From an uncultured Eubacteriales bacterium (GTDB lineage: Bacteria > Bacillota > Clostridia > Christensenellales > QAND01), in assembly GCA_900546685.1 (NCBI GenBank), contig UREB01000066.1, forward strand, positions 1 through 8,358: a stretch of 8,358 nt of DNA, in the 5' to 3' direction. Shown here in pieces: positions 1-7,593 of this stretch (positions within the stretch are counted from its first letter, which is position 1; every line of letters begins with the position of its first letter). A model generated the notes under the pieces. The model was not told the DNA's origin. It ran no database searches and saw only the letters and a program-made list of their open reading frames with translations. The translations under genes and the position numbers were made by a program.

Positions 1-32
1 GACTGGAGTTCAGACGTGTGCTCTTCCGATCT
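1..32. other. Illumina TruSeq adapter remnant (not biological)
   Basis: The first 32 bases match, from memory, the end of the Illumina TruSeq read-2/index adapter, finishing with the familiar CTCTTCCGATCT. Genomic sequence starts at base 33, in the middle of a kinase gene. This means the left edge is a read or contig end with untrimmed adapter. Nothing upstream of base 33 should be translated or searched for homology. Confidence 0.96.
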
Positions 33-457
33 GCCTTTTGTATGAATTGGCCGCAGCCTTTTATTACGATTTTCAAGAAGTGGGCATAGAACCGGATCTA
101 GAGGGCGTGCTACAAGACATGCCGCCCATTCAAGCAGACAAGGAAGCGGTGGCTCGGGTATATACCAATCTGTTCCAAAATGCACTCAAACATGCATCGG
201 AAAAGTTGGTCATTACGGCCTATTGCCAGGGAACATGGCTCCATACGACGTTTTCTAACCGTGCAGAAATGTTGACAGAAGAAGATGTAGCGCATCTGTT
301 TGACAGATTTTATACCGCAGATAAGATGAGAACCGGACGCAATACCGGCCTGGGGTTGGCCATCGTGCGCAATTTGGTGCAGCAGATGGGCGGCCGGGTA
401 TCTGCCAAGCTGTGGCAGGGTGTGCTGACAATCTATGTGGACTGGCCGCTGACCTAG
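33..457 (+). CDS. Sensor histidine kinase, C-terminal ATPase domain (5' truncated)
   Basis: This is the 3' part of a two-component sensor kinase. The reading frame is open from base 35 and is cut by the adapter, so the sensor, membrane and phospho-acceptor His regions are missing. What remains is the HATPase_c domain, which binds ATP and phosphorylates the dimerization-domain histidine. Visible motifs are the N box NLFQNALKH (bases 167-193), an F box LFDRFY (296-313) and a G2 box TGLGLAIV (344-367). A clear DxGxG G1 box is not seen: the stretch between N and F boxes reads FSNRAEMLTEEDV. A similar loss occurs, as I recall, in some Bacillota kinases of the VanS-like type that end in GLGLAIV...GG. 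A TTG at 38 could be read as a start, but it lies inside the domain and is not a real one. The partner response regulator would be expected upstream, outside the window. Ligand unknown. Confidence 0.9.
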
Positions 458-479
458 AAAGCAGGCAGTGGGCAAACCA

Positions 480-508
480 TTGCTTGCGGCGGCAAACAAA
501 GCTATGAT
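480..508 (+). promoter_or_regulatory. Possible sigma-A promoter for the membrane protein gene
   Basis: TTGCTT at 480-485 and TATGAT at 503-508 are separated by 17 bases, in the 83-base gap after the kinase stop. A second TATGAT overlaps at 508-513. The -35 box is only a partial match, so the downstream gene may instead be read through from the kinase gene. Confidence 0.4.
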
Positions 509-540
509 ATGATAAGACAATCTATGGGAGGTGGCAAGGA

Positions 541-1158
541 TTGGAAAAGGATCATCCGACTACCATAAAAGATTTTTTTAAGCGACGCTTGATCATTTGT
601 GGCATTGTGCTTTTGATCGGTGTGGTTTTGTTTTTGTCTGCTATGCAAATCACCAGCGCAATGATTTTTGGCGACGAGGCCATGTCGACGTATATCAGCT
701 ATACCTTATCGCAGGATACCCAGGACATCACGAGGGAAACCTTGGGACAGTATTTTTCAGATTCCCTTGTCAATAGCGGCAAGCTGGATGAGCAAAAAAC
801 CATCTATGACCAGTATTCGATTTCAAATTTTGTAGAAAGCAATGAAACCAATTGGGTATGGGCATGGCCGTGGGGTTTTTCCGCAACAGTTAAGATTCAC
901 GTTTCGGTGAAAAATCTGCAAGGCGATTATGCTGTGGAAACTGAGGAGGGAGATGAGGTACCCGCCATTCCGGCTTTTGCCAACGGTATATACAGCTTGA
1001 AACTGAGAAAGAGTGGCGGACAGTGGATCGTTACGGATATGCGCTGTATTTCCCAGGACCCGGTGGAAAGCATCGCCCCGATGCCGACTTTGGCCACGAC
1101 GCCTACGCCAGAGGCCGAGCCGGAAACGCAGACAAGCCCTTCGCCCTCAGGAGAATGA
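541..1158 (+). CDS. Membrane-anchored protein of unknown function
   Basis: I do not recognise this 205-residue protein. It starts at TTG 541, nine bases after GGAGG (527-531); no in-frame ATG occurs until past the hydrophobic segment, which supports the TTG. The N-terminus is short and charged (ending FFKRR), followed by one hydrophobic helix at about residues 17-36, then a soluble part of about 150 residues. The positive-inside pattern suggests a single-pass protein with the bulk outside the membrane. The last 26 residues or so are rich in Pro, Thr, Ser and Glu, typical of a flexible extracellular tail; there is no lipobox cysteine and no LPXTG sorting signal. The middle contains a Trp-rich patch (NWVWAWPWGF) and a strand-rich region that ends QWIVTDMRC, loosely like NTF2-type or DUF4829-type extracellular domains, but this is only a guess. 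It follows a sensor kinase and ends 6 bases before dusB. An accessory role to the kinase is possible but unproven. Confidence 0.8.
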   Translation: MEKDHPTTIKDFFKRRLIICGIVLLIGVVLFLSAMQITSAMIFGDEAMSTYISYTLSQDTQDITRETLGQYFSDSLVNSGKLDEQKTIYDQYSISNFVESNETNWVWAWPWGFSATVKIHVSVKNLQGDYAVETEEGDEVPAIPAFANGIYSLKLRKSGGQWIVTDMRCISQDPVESIAPMPTLATTPTPEAEPETQTSPSPSGE

Positions 1159-1164
1159 TGGGAT

Positions 1165-2124
1165 ATGGTGCGGAGCATAGACCAAAAATGGAACATTGGG
1201 TCTGTTGTCTTGCCGGGGCGCATGCTGCTGGCGCCGATGGCAGGGATTACAGATCAAGCGATGCGGCTCATCTGTGCACAGATGGGCTGTCATTTTTCAT
1301 ATACGGAAATGGTAAGCGCAAAGGGATATTTGATGAGCGCAAAGAGCGCAGAGCTTTTGCAGATCCATCCGGAGGAGCCGCCGCTTGCAGCGCAAATTTT
1401 TGGCAGCGATCCGCAAACCATGGCGGAGGCGGCCAAACGTATCCAAGACAGAGAAGACAGGCGCATCGTAATGCTGGATATCAACATGGGCTGCCCAGCT
1501 GTAAAAATCGTAAGAAACGGGGATGGGAGCGCGCTGATGCAAAATCTTCCGCTGGCGGGGCGTATCATTGAGGCAGTGGTGCGTGCTGTTGAAATGCCGG
1601 TAACGGTTAAAACAAGGATGGGGTTTTTTGAAGGCCAGAATGTGAGCGCCGCATTTGCCAAAATGGCGGAGGATTCTGGGGCGGCGGCGCTGACCATGCA
1701 TGGAAGAACGAGAGAACAGGGCTATGCTGGTACGGCGAATTGGGAGGCAGTAAGGCAGGCCAAGCAGGTAGTGTCCATTCCGGTGATAGGCAACGGCGAT
1801 GTAAAGAGCAAGGCGGAGGCGGAAGAGCGCATCCGAGAGACTGGGTGCGATGCGGTGATGGTAGGCCGTGCGGCCATGGGAAACCCATGGATTTTTGCAG
1901 ACAAGGCGCCGACGGCGGAAGAGCAGTATGCAGTGGTACAAAGACATATTGATTTGGAAGTAGCGCTGCGTGGGGAGACCTTTGCCGTGCCGTTTTTGCG
2001 CAAGCTGATGGCGGCATATATTCACAGTGCGCCCGGCGCGGCCAAGGCGCGCGCCAGCATCAACCAGGCAGAACGGGCCGATGAACTAAAGCAGCGCATG
2101 AAAGATATCCTTTTGGGCGGATGA
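1165..2124 (+). CDS. dusB: tRNA-dihydrouridine synthase (DusB type)
   Basis: This is an FMN-dependent enzyme that reduces specific uridines in the tRNA D-loop to dihydrouridine using NAD(P)H. The 319 residues form a TIM barrel followed by a short helical tRNA-binding region, the normal length for the family. Visible motifs are APMAG (residues 23-27, FMN binding), DINMGCP with the catalytic cysteine at 110, VKTRMG (148-153), TMHGRTREQGY with the conserved His at 179, GNGD (209-212), and GRAAMGNPW (234-242, flavin phosphate). The C-terminal RKLMAAY...INQAE segment fits DusB. The ATG at 1165 is 11 bases after AGGAG (1149-1153), slightly long spacing; no better start was seen. It lies 6 bases after the membrane-protein stop, so the two are probably co-transcribed. 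Bacillota commonly keep this gene next to lysS (yacF in Bacillus), often with greA between, as here. Confidence 0.96.
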   Translation: MVRSIDQKWNIGSVVLPGRMLLAPMAGITDQAMRLICAQMGCHFSYTEMVSAKGYLMSAKSAELLQIHPEEPPLAAQIFGSDPQTMAEAAKRIQDREDRRIVMLDINMGCPAVKIVRNGDGSALMQNLPLAGRIIEAVVRAVEMPVTVKTRMGFFEGQNVSAAFAKMAEDSGAAALTMHGRTREQGYAGTANWEAVRQAKQVVSIPVIGNGDVKSKAEAEERIRETGCDAVMVGRAAMGNPWIFADKAPTAEEQYAVVQRHIDLEVALRGETFAVPFLRKLMAAYIHSAPGAAKARASINQAERADELKQRMKDILLGG

Positions 2125-2161
2125 AAGGCCATTTTTGTAAGGAAGCACCGGGCTTTTTGAG

Positions 2162-2191
2162 TTGACAAAGTAGCACAAGGCCCCGTATAAT
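2162..2191 (+). promoter_or_regulatory. Strong sigma-A promoter of greA-lysS
   Basis: A perfect TTGACA (2162-2167) and a perfect TATAAT (2186-2191) are separated by 18 bases, just after dusB. Transcription would begin near 2198, giving a leader of about 70 bases before the greA ATG at 2267. The consensus quality suggests high initiation, which fits control after initiation by the hairpin that follows directly. Confidence 0.88.
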
Positions 2192-2205
2192 AAATAGAAA
2201 TTCAT

Positions 2206-2237
2206 GGAGGGCGTCATACGCCCGTCCTTTTTATTTT
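2206..2237 (+). terminator. Leader terminator / attenuator hairpin before greA
   Basis: GGGCGT (2209-2214) pairs with ACGCCC (2218-2223) around a 3-base loop; the stem extends with GGA (2206-2208) to TCC (2225-2227), leaving one bulged G (2224). A T-rich tract TTTTTATTTT follows (2228-2237). This is the form of an intrinsic terminator, only about 8 bases after the predicted start of transcription and about 30 bases upstream of the greA start. A transcript stopped here would be roughly 40 bases long. It could also end read-through from dusB. Both roles can coexist. Confidence 0.75.
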
Positions 2238-2266
2238 GTGCTGTGCGGAAGGAGCATAAACAGACC

Positions 2267-2740
2267 ATGGCGAATGAAACGATTTTAACCGCCGAAGGCG
2301 TACGCGAACTGGAAGAACGACTGGAGTATATGAAAACCGTAACCCGTAAGGAAATTGCGGAGCAAATCAAGGAAGCGCGCGGCTTTGGCGACTTATCCGA
2401 AAATGCAGAATATGATGAGGCGAAAAACGAGCAGAGCCGTATCGAAGGCGAAATTAAACAGCTGGAGGAGCGCCTGCGCAACGCTACCATCATCGATGAA
2501 TCTGCATTGAATACAAAGACGGTGAGTATCGGCTCTACCGTGGTGGTGCAAGAGCAGGGCAACAGCGAGAAGATGACCTATGTCATCGTCGGCTCCACAG
2601 AGGCCAATCCGCTGGAGGGAAAGATCTCCAACGAATCGCCGGTAGGGCAGGCGTTGATTGGCCACAACAAGGGAGACAAAGTAGAGGTCACGACTCCGGG
2701 TGGAGCTGTAGAATATACAATCGTAAGCATTAAGAGGTGA
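2267..2740 (+). CDS. greA: Transcription elongation factor GreA
   Basis: GreA enters the secondary channel of RNA polymerase and stimulates cleavage of the transcript in backtracked complexes. The protein is 157 residues, the family length. The N-terminal coiled coil covers about residues 1-75 and carries the tip sequence GDLSENAEY with the acidic residues Asp42 and Glu45 that act at the polymerase active centre. An FKBP-like domain follows (about 80-157) with SPVGQALIGHNKGD and the ending VEYTIVSIKR. The start at 2267 is chosen because family homology begins with MANETILTAEG and GAAGGAG lies at 2248-2254. The frame is open back to 2204, but that stretch is the terminator hairpin and has no ribosome site. 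The stop is 5 bases before lysS, so the two genes form one transcript. Regulation is likely through the leader attenuator. Confidence 0.96.
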   Translation: MANETILTAEGVRELEERLEYMKTVTRKEIAEQIKEARGFGDLSENAEYDEAKNEQSRIEGEIKQLEERLRNATIIDESALNTKTVSIGSTVVVQEQGNSEKMTYVIVGSTEANPLEGKISNESPVGQALIGHNKGDKVEVTTPGGAVEYTIVSIKR

Positions 2741-2745
2741 GCAGC

Positions 2746-4686
<1,941 letters not shown>

Positions 4687-4799
4687 AATGTGATTTTCTA
4701 CATTTTCGAAGCGCTTTTCACCTTTTACAAATATACCTATTACTATCCCAATGGATGCTGAAGCTGGGGTAACGATATAACGTATGATTTACAAAATGA

Positions 4800-4831
4800 A
4801 TGGGCAGTCCTATAACGGGATTGCCCATTTT
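4800..4831 (+). terminator. Intrinsic terminator downstream of lysS
   Basis: ATGGGCAGTCC (4800-4810) pairs with GGATTGCCCAT (4818-4828) in an 11-base stem with one G-U pair and a 7-base loop, followed by a short T run (4828-4831). An A-rich run lies on the other side, so it may also work on the minus strand. The T tract is short, so termination may be incomplete. The stretch between the lysS stop and this stem (4687-4799) is AT-rich and holds no gene that I can see. Confidence 0.6.
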
Positions 4832-4869
4832 CAAAATCTTAGGCCAAATAAAAATCATTGGAGAAGACG

Positions 4870-5010
4870 ATGAACAGGCTAGCTAGGTTACTGTTGCAAA
4901 GCAATATAGAGGAAGGCGAAAATGCAACCGAATTGCCGTTTTTAAGTATTTGGAAACGAAGAAAGACAGAATTACAATGCCAGATGGAAAAACGCCCTAT
5001 ATTTATATAG
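4870..5010 (+). pseudogene. 5' fragment of the AraC-type regulator in the other frame
   Basis: This short frame encodes 46 residues from ATG 4870, six bases after GGAG (4860-4863), a good ribosome site. The product begins MNRLARLLL and contains EEGENATELPFLSIWK, which resembles the start of the AraC_N family (an acidic/Gly segment, then T-x-I/L-P-x-L-x-I/V-x-R/K). After about base 4955 the frame gives unlike sequence and stops at 5008-5010, while the family-like sequence continues in the frame of the following entry. It therefore looks like the true start of that gene, cut off by a one-base loss. Adding one A to the AAA run at 4954-4956 would join them as SIWKTKKDRITMPDGK. Confidence 0.65.
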
Positions 5011-5756
5011 TGGCGAATGGCTCTATGAGGCTTCATACCCACAATGGGATTATGGACTATCTGCCTGGGCAATATTTCGTTTCTGCAATTGATACGCCGA
5101 TTTTTGGACAGGTATTCAGCGATGGCATATCAGGGGAGTTCCTTGCAGTTATCATTCGCTTTACTTATAATGATGCAATTTCGGTACTTATGGATATTGA
5201 CGGGGACCTTGTGGCCAGAATTATGAAATCTGGCCTTTCCACTGCTACAATGGATAGCTTTGATAAAAAAGTAATGAAAGATGCAGAGCGCCTTTTCCCC
5301 ATGCTTGGCTCTAAAGAACAGATGGCTTTTTCTGCAAAAATGGTTCGCAAGGAGCTTATTTTTGATGTATTATGCGGCTCATGCGGGAAGCAATTTTTGC
5401 AAAGTATCACAGGAATTCAGCAGGCAGGAGAAATATATGAAATCAATACTTGGATCAAAGAAAACTTTCGGGAATCGTTTTCTGTAGAAGAATTGGCGGA
5501 AAGAGGAAACATGAGCATATCCAACTTTCACCAAAAATTCAAAAGTGCTGTGGGTATGGGGCCGCTACAATGCCAAAAAAGACTAAGATTAACTGAAGCA
5601 AGGCGTAAGATGTTGGATGAAAATGTATCTGTGACAGAAGCCGCGATAGAAGTCGGCTATGAAAGCGTTTCCCAATTTAACAGGGATTATAAGAAAATGT
5701 TCCGTACACCCCCCACGAAAGACATCATGAGGCTAAGAGAGCAGTCAAAAAAATAG
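4950..5756 (+). CDS. AraC-family transcriptional regulator (AraC_N type), 5' frame disrupted
   Basis: This is a DNA-binding regulator with a C-terminal pair of helix-turn-helix motifs, at about residues 178-198 (SVEELAERGNMSISNFHQKF) and 227-250 (SVTEAAIEVGYESVSQFNRD), counted from TTG 4950; the GYESVSQFNRDYKKMF signature is typical of the family. The N-terminal 150 residues form a cupin-like sensing domain of the AraC_N (YqhC-like) kind: YIYIVANGS, then DYLPGQYFVSAIDTP, then a region ending in a long helix. The TTG at 4950 has no ribosome site of its own. ATG 4977 is the first ATG in this frame but also lacks one. The well-placed start is ATG 4870 in another frame, so the gene as sequenced has a frame break near 4940-4960. 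This could be a pseudogene, a sequencing error or programmed frameshifting. It lies upstream of, and in line with, the DUF336 gene and is a natural candidate to control it. It is more AT-rich than dusB. Confidence 0.85.
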   Translation: METKKDRITMPDGKTPYIYIVANGSMRLHTHNGIMDYLPGQYFVSAIDTPIFGQVFSDGISGEFLAVIIRFTYNDAISVLMDIDGDLVARIMKSGLSTATMDSFDKKVMKDAERLFPMLGSKEQMAFSAKMVRKELIFDVLCGSCGKQFLQSITGIQQAGEIYEINTWIKENFRESFSVEELAERGNMSISNFHQKFKSAVGMGPLQCQKRLRLTEARRKMLDENVSVTEAAIEVGYESVSQFNRDYKKMFRTPPTKDIMRLREQSKK

Positions 5757-5846
5757 AATCCGCTTGAAATCGAGGAGAAACGTGCAAGTAAGAAGTTATT
5801 CTTTTCCTATACAATCTAACAAAAATATCAGGAAAGGAAGATAAAT

Positions 5847-6260
5847 ATGGTTTTAACGGATGAATTGGTGGATGCCCTCTGCAAAGCGGCAAAGGACAAA
5901 AGTGAAAAAGTTGGGGTTGATATCAGTTTTGCAATTTGCGATGCAAGCGGTTTGCCAAAAGCATTCAGGAGATACGGAGAGGCTCTCGTTTTGTCTACAA
6001 CGCTTGTCCCTGGAAAAGCTTATACCGCAGCAATTACACAGTGCAAAACCAAAGATGTAGCGGCAGCTTCGTCGGAGGGGGCGCCGCTTATGGCCATTCA
6101 AACAAACGACCCTCGCATTACACTGGTTGCCGGCGGGTATCCGCTTTTCATAAAAGGGAAAATTGTTGGTGGCCTCGGCGTAGGGGGAGGGACAGAAGAG
6201 CAGGACTGCGCCATTGCAGAATATGTTGTATCTGTCTTTGAAGAGTTTACAACAAAATGA
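5847..6260 (+). CDS. GlcG/HbpS-like heme-binding family protein (DUF336)
   Basis: This 137-residue protein belongs to the GlcG/HbpS (PF03928) family. Visible signature: a central DASG (32-35), LVPGKAYTAA (53-62), AGGYPL (95-100), GGLGVGGG (108-115), then EEQD (117-120) leading into the C-terminal helix. The family includes HbpS, a heme-binding redox-sensing protein of Streptomyces, GlcG of glycolate operons, and the C-terminal domain of some PduO proteins, so the exact ligand cannot be inferred. No signal peptide is present, so it should be cytoplasmic. The ATG at 5847 follows AGGAAG (5835-5840) by six bases. It sits 90 bases after the AraC-type regulator and its stop overlaps the start of the next gene by four bases (ATGA), a mark of translational coupling. 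No convincing promoter was found in the 90-base gap; TATACA at 5808-5813 lacks a good -35 box, which may mean it needs an activator. Confidence 0.9.
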   Translation: MVLTDELVDALCKAAKDKSEKVGVDISFAICDASGLPKAFRRYGEALVLSTTLVPGKAYTAAITQCKTKDVAAASSEGAPLMAIQTNDPRITLVAGGYPLFIKGKIVGGLGVGGGTEEQDCAIAEYVVSVFEEFTTK

Positions 6261-6466
6261 AAAATCTAAGTCCTTTTTGTACTTGTGATCATTCGGAATG
6301 TCCCATTCATCCTACCAAGCACGAAAAAGGATGTGCGCCCTGCATTGCCAAAAACCTAAAACGTGGAGAAATTCCAAACTGTATGTTTCATAAAATTCAG
6401 AATGCTGACACACGAGCAGGCGATACATATTTGGACTTTGCAAAGCTTTTTATTCAGAACCACTAA
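6257..6466 (+). CDS. Small cysteine-rich protein, possible metal-binding (DUF6485-like)
   Basis: This is a 69-residue protein with a dense Cys/His pattern: C8, C10, C15, H18, H22, C26, C29, C42, H45, with the readable core GCAPCIAKNLKRGEIPNC. The arrangement suits a zinc or iron-sulfur site. It resembles, from memory, the small DUF6485 family (C-x-C ... C-x2-H ... C-x2-C-I ... G-E-x-P-x-C), but I cannot confirm that. The ATG overlaps the upstream stop as ATGA, so translation is coupled to the HbpS-like protein and the two are likely made together. The last 20 residues lack cysteine. No ribosome site of its own is obvious, which fits coupling. Function unknown: a partner or metal/redox accessory of the HbpS-like protein is plausible. 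Confidence 0.75.
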   Translation: MKNLSPFCTCDHSECPIHPTKHEKGCAPCIAKNLKRGEIPNCMFHKIQNADTRAGDTYLDFAKLFIQNH

Positions 6467-6480
6467 AATGGGTGCCCTAT

Positions 6481-6513
6481 GAAAAGGGTTCCTTTCCAAA
6501 AGGCCTTTTCTTC
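6481..6513 (+). terminator. Two-part hairpin after the cysteine-rich gene
   Basis: GAAAAGG (6481-6487) pairs with CCTTTTC (6504-6510), and inside it CCTTT (6491-6495) pairs with AAAGG (6499-6503) around a three-base loop, leaving a three-base bulge. The tail is T-rich but broken by C. This could be a weak first terminator of the AraC/HbpS-like unit or an mRNA end-protecting structure. The rest of the gap up to 6558 shows nothing recognisable. Confidence 0.35.
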
Positions 6514-6558
6514 TGTATACTCGCAAATTCAGTGAAAGCCGCGACCTTAAGACTGAGA

Positions 6559-6600
6559 GCATAAAAAAGGAAGGCAAAAGCCTTCCTTTTTTATGCTTTT
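6559..6600. terminator. Perfect bidirectional terminator between convergent genes
   Basis: A 17-base perfect stem, left arm 6559-6575 and right arm 6580-6596, closes over the loop AAAA. The GC-rich part GGAAGGC/GCCTTCC is flanked by six A and six T, so a U tract is produced whichever strand is read, with four more T after it on the plus strand. It lies two bases from the stop of the minus-strand degV-type gene and ends plus-strand transcription from the Cys-rich gene side. Confidence 0.93.
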
Positions 6601-6601
6601 C

Positions 6602-7471
6602 TTAGTTGCGGGAGCGTCCTTGGAAAATCACGGCAAGGATACCAGCGCCGGTGTGTGATCCTACCACAGGGCCGAGCTCCACAATTTCCAGCTTTGTGAC
6701 GCCAAGCTCTTGCTCAATCATGGCTTTTAGACGGATTGCGTCTTCCAAGCAATCGCCATGCACAATATAAACAGTTTGGTCATTTAGGTTTTCTGCTCGC
6801 TCTGAAAGCTTTTGTACCAAATAACGCATGCCCTTTTTGCGGCCGTTGATCTTAGCCATGGGAATGAGCGCACCGTTTTCATCTACATGCAGCACAGGCT
6901 TAATATTCAACATTTTACCAAAAGTAGCAGCTGCGCCGGAAATACGTCCGCCACGGCGCAGATGGTCTAGGCTATCCACCATAAACCATAGCTCTATGGT
7001 TTGAATATAGGGAGGCAGGGCTTGGGCGATCTCCTCTGCCGAAGCACCGCGCTCTTTCATTTTCACAGCATAGTCTACCACCATGCCTTGGCCGATGGTA
7101 GCCGAACGGCTGTCCACGACATAAAAGTGCTGACCAGGGAAACGCTGCTCCAATTCCGCTATGCAGGATACCGCGAACTGATAGGTAGAGGTAAGGGCGG
7201 AAGAAAAACATACATACAGCACATCCGCCCCCTGCTCCATCAAAGGCACCACGGTCTGCATGATGGTCGCATAATTGATATTGGTCGTCGTCGGCAAAGC
7301 GCCCTGACGTACCGCTTGATAAAATGCAGTTAGATCCGTCTCTCCGGGTACGTCGGTATGCGGCGTATCCTCTAGGATATAGGTAAACGGCATGCATTCT
7401 ACTTGGTGATCTTTATAATATTGGGCTGGCAAATCAGCGGTGGAATCCGTAATCAGATGAAAAGGGTTCAT
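6602..7471 (-). CDS. DegV family fatty-acid-binding protein (FakB-like)
   Basis: Proteins of this family bind one fatty acid; FakB members present it to the kinase FakA for phosphorylation and entry into phospholipid synthesis. The protein is 289 residues, the usual length. Visible: LITDSTADLP at the N-terminus (residues 6-15), LPTTTNIN (59-66), where the family has a conserved Thr near the fatty-acid carboxylate, FSSALTSTYQ (89-98) with the Ser pair at 90-91, VVDSRSATIGQG (118-129), VDSLDHLRRGGRISG, and IKPVLHVDENG. The start is the ATG at 7471-7469, with GGAGG at 7482-7478 (minus strand). A longer frame reaches 7906, but it is antisense to the aminotransferase and has no family likeness. 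It is transcribed towards the shared terminator and is divergent from the aminotransferase. No fakA is in view, so which fatty acid and which partner remain open. Confidence 0.93.
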   Translation of the reverse strand: MNPFHLITDSTADLPAQYYKDHQVECMPFTYILEDTPHTDVPGETDLTAFYQAVRQGALPTTTNINYATIMQTVVPLMEQGADVLYVCFSSALTSTYQFAVSCIAELEQRFPGQHFYVVDSRSATIGQGMVVDYAVKMKERGASAEEIAQALPPYIQTIELWFMVDSLDHLRRGGRISGAAATFGKMLNIKPVLHVDENGALIPMAKINGRKKGMRYLVQKLSERAENLNDQTVYIVHGDCLEDAIRLKAMIEQELGVTKLEIVELGPVVGSHTGAGILAVIFQGRSRN

Positions 7472-7500
7472 ATATAACCTCCGAGAAAAATATACTATAC

Positions 7501-7528
7501 AATATATCAAAAATTGCATAAATTGCAA
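7501..7528 (-). promoter_or_regulatory. Probable promoter of the DegV gene
   Basis: Read on the minus strand, TTGCAA (7528-7523) and TATATT (7506-7501) are separated by 16 bases and lie about 30 bases before the start codon. A second -10-like TATAGT (7499-7494) lies just downstream but lacks a good -35. The AT-rich context fits a promoter. Confidence 0.5.
7514..7528. promoter_or_regulatory. Candidate operator: TTGCA-N5-TGCAA
   Basis: TTGCA (7514-7518) and TGCAA (7524-7528) form an inverted repeat with a five-base centre, and AAATTGCA also occurs twice in direct order (7511-7518, 7520-7527). It overlaps the proposed -35 of the DegV promoter, in the divergent control region, so a bound protein there could repress degV and affect the aminotransferase. 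The protein is unknown. Confidence 0.35.
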
Positions 7529-7558
7529 GGGAGTTAGACAAAACAAAGGGGGAAGCCC

Positions 7559-7588
7559 TTGACAAAACGAGACGTTTCCCCGTACATT
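7559..7588 (+). promoter_or_regulatory. Sigma-A promoter of the aminotransferase gene
   Basis: TTGACA (7559-7564, a perfect -35) and TACATT (7583-7588) are separated by 18 bases. Transcription would start near 7595, leaving a leader of about 80 bases before the start at 7677. Confidence 0.7.
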
Positions 7589-7593
7589 AAAAA

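Noticed and set aside
38..457. TTG at 38 as a true start of the kinase fragment
   Set aside because: It lies inside the domain, and the frame runs upstream into the adapter. The gene is truncated.
1290..2025. Long antisense frames over dusB
   Set aside because: Their products are rich in Pro, His and Arg with no family likeness. They are mirror effects of a GC-rich real gene.
2204..2266. In-frame extension of greA to ATG 2204
   Set aside because: This stretch encodes the leader hairpin and has no ribosome site. GreA homology begins at 2267.
2737..2745. GTG start for lysS overlapping the greA stop
   Set aside because: ATG 2746 has the AGAGGTG site at suitable spacing and is the simpler start.
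4935..4946. GTTTTTA as a programmed -1 slippery site in the AraC-type gene
   Set aside because: It does not fit the X XXY YYZ pattern in the 4870 frame, and no strong downstream structure was seen. A one-base loss is simpler.
5764..5815. Promoter before the DUF336 gene
   Set aside because: TATACA (5808-5813) has no good -35 at normal distance. TTGAAA (5764) is too far. Not supported without an activator or RNA data.
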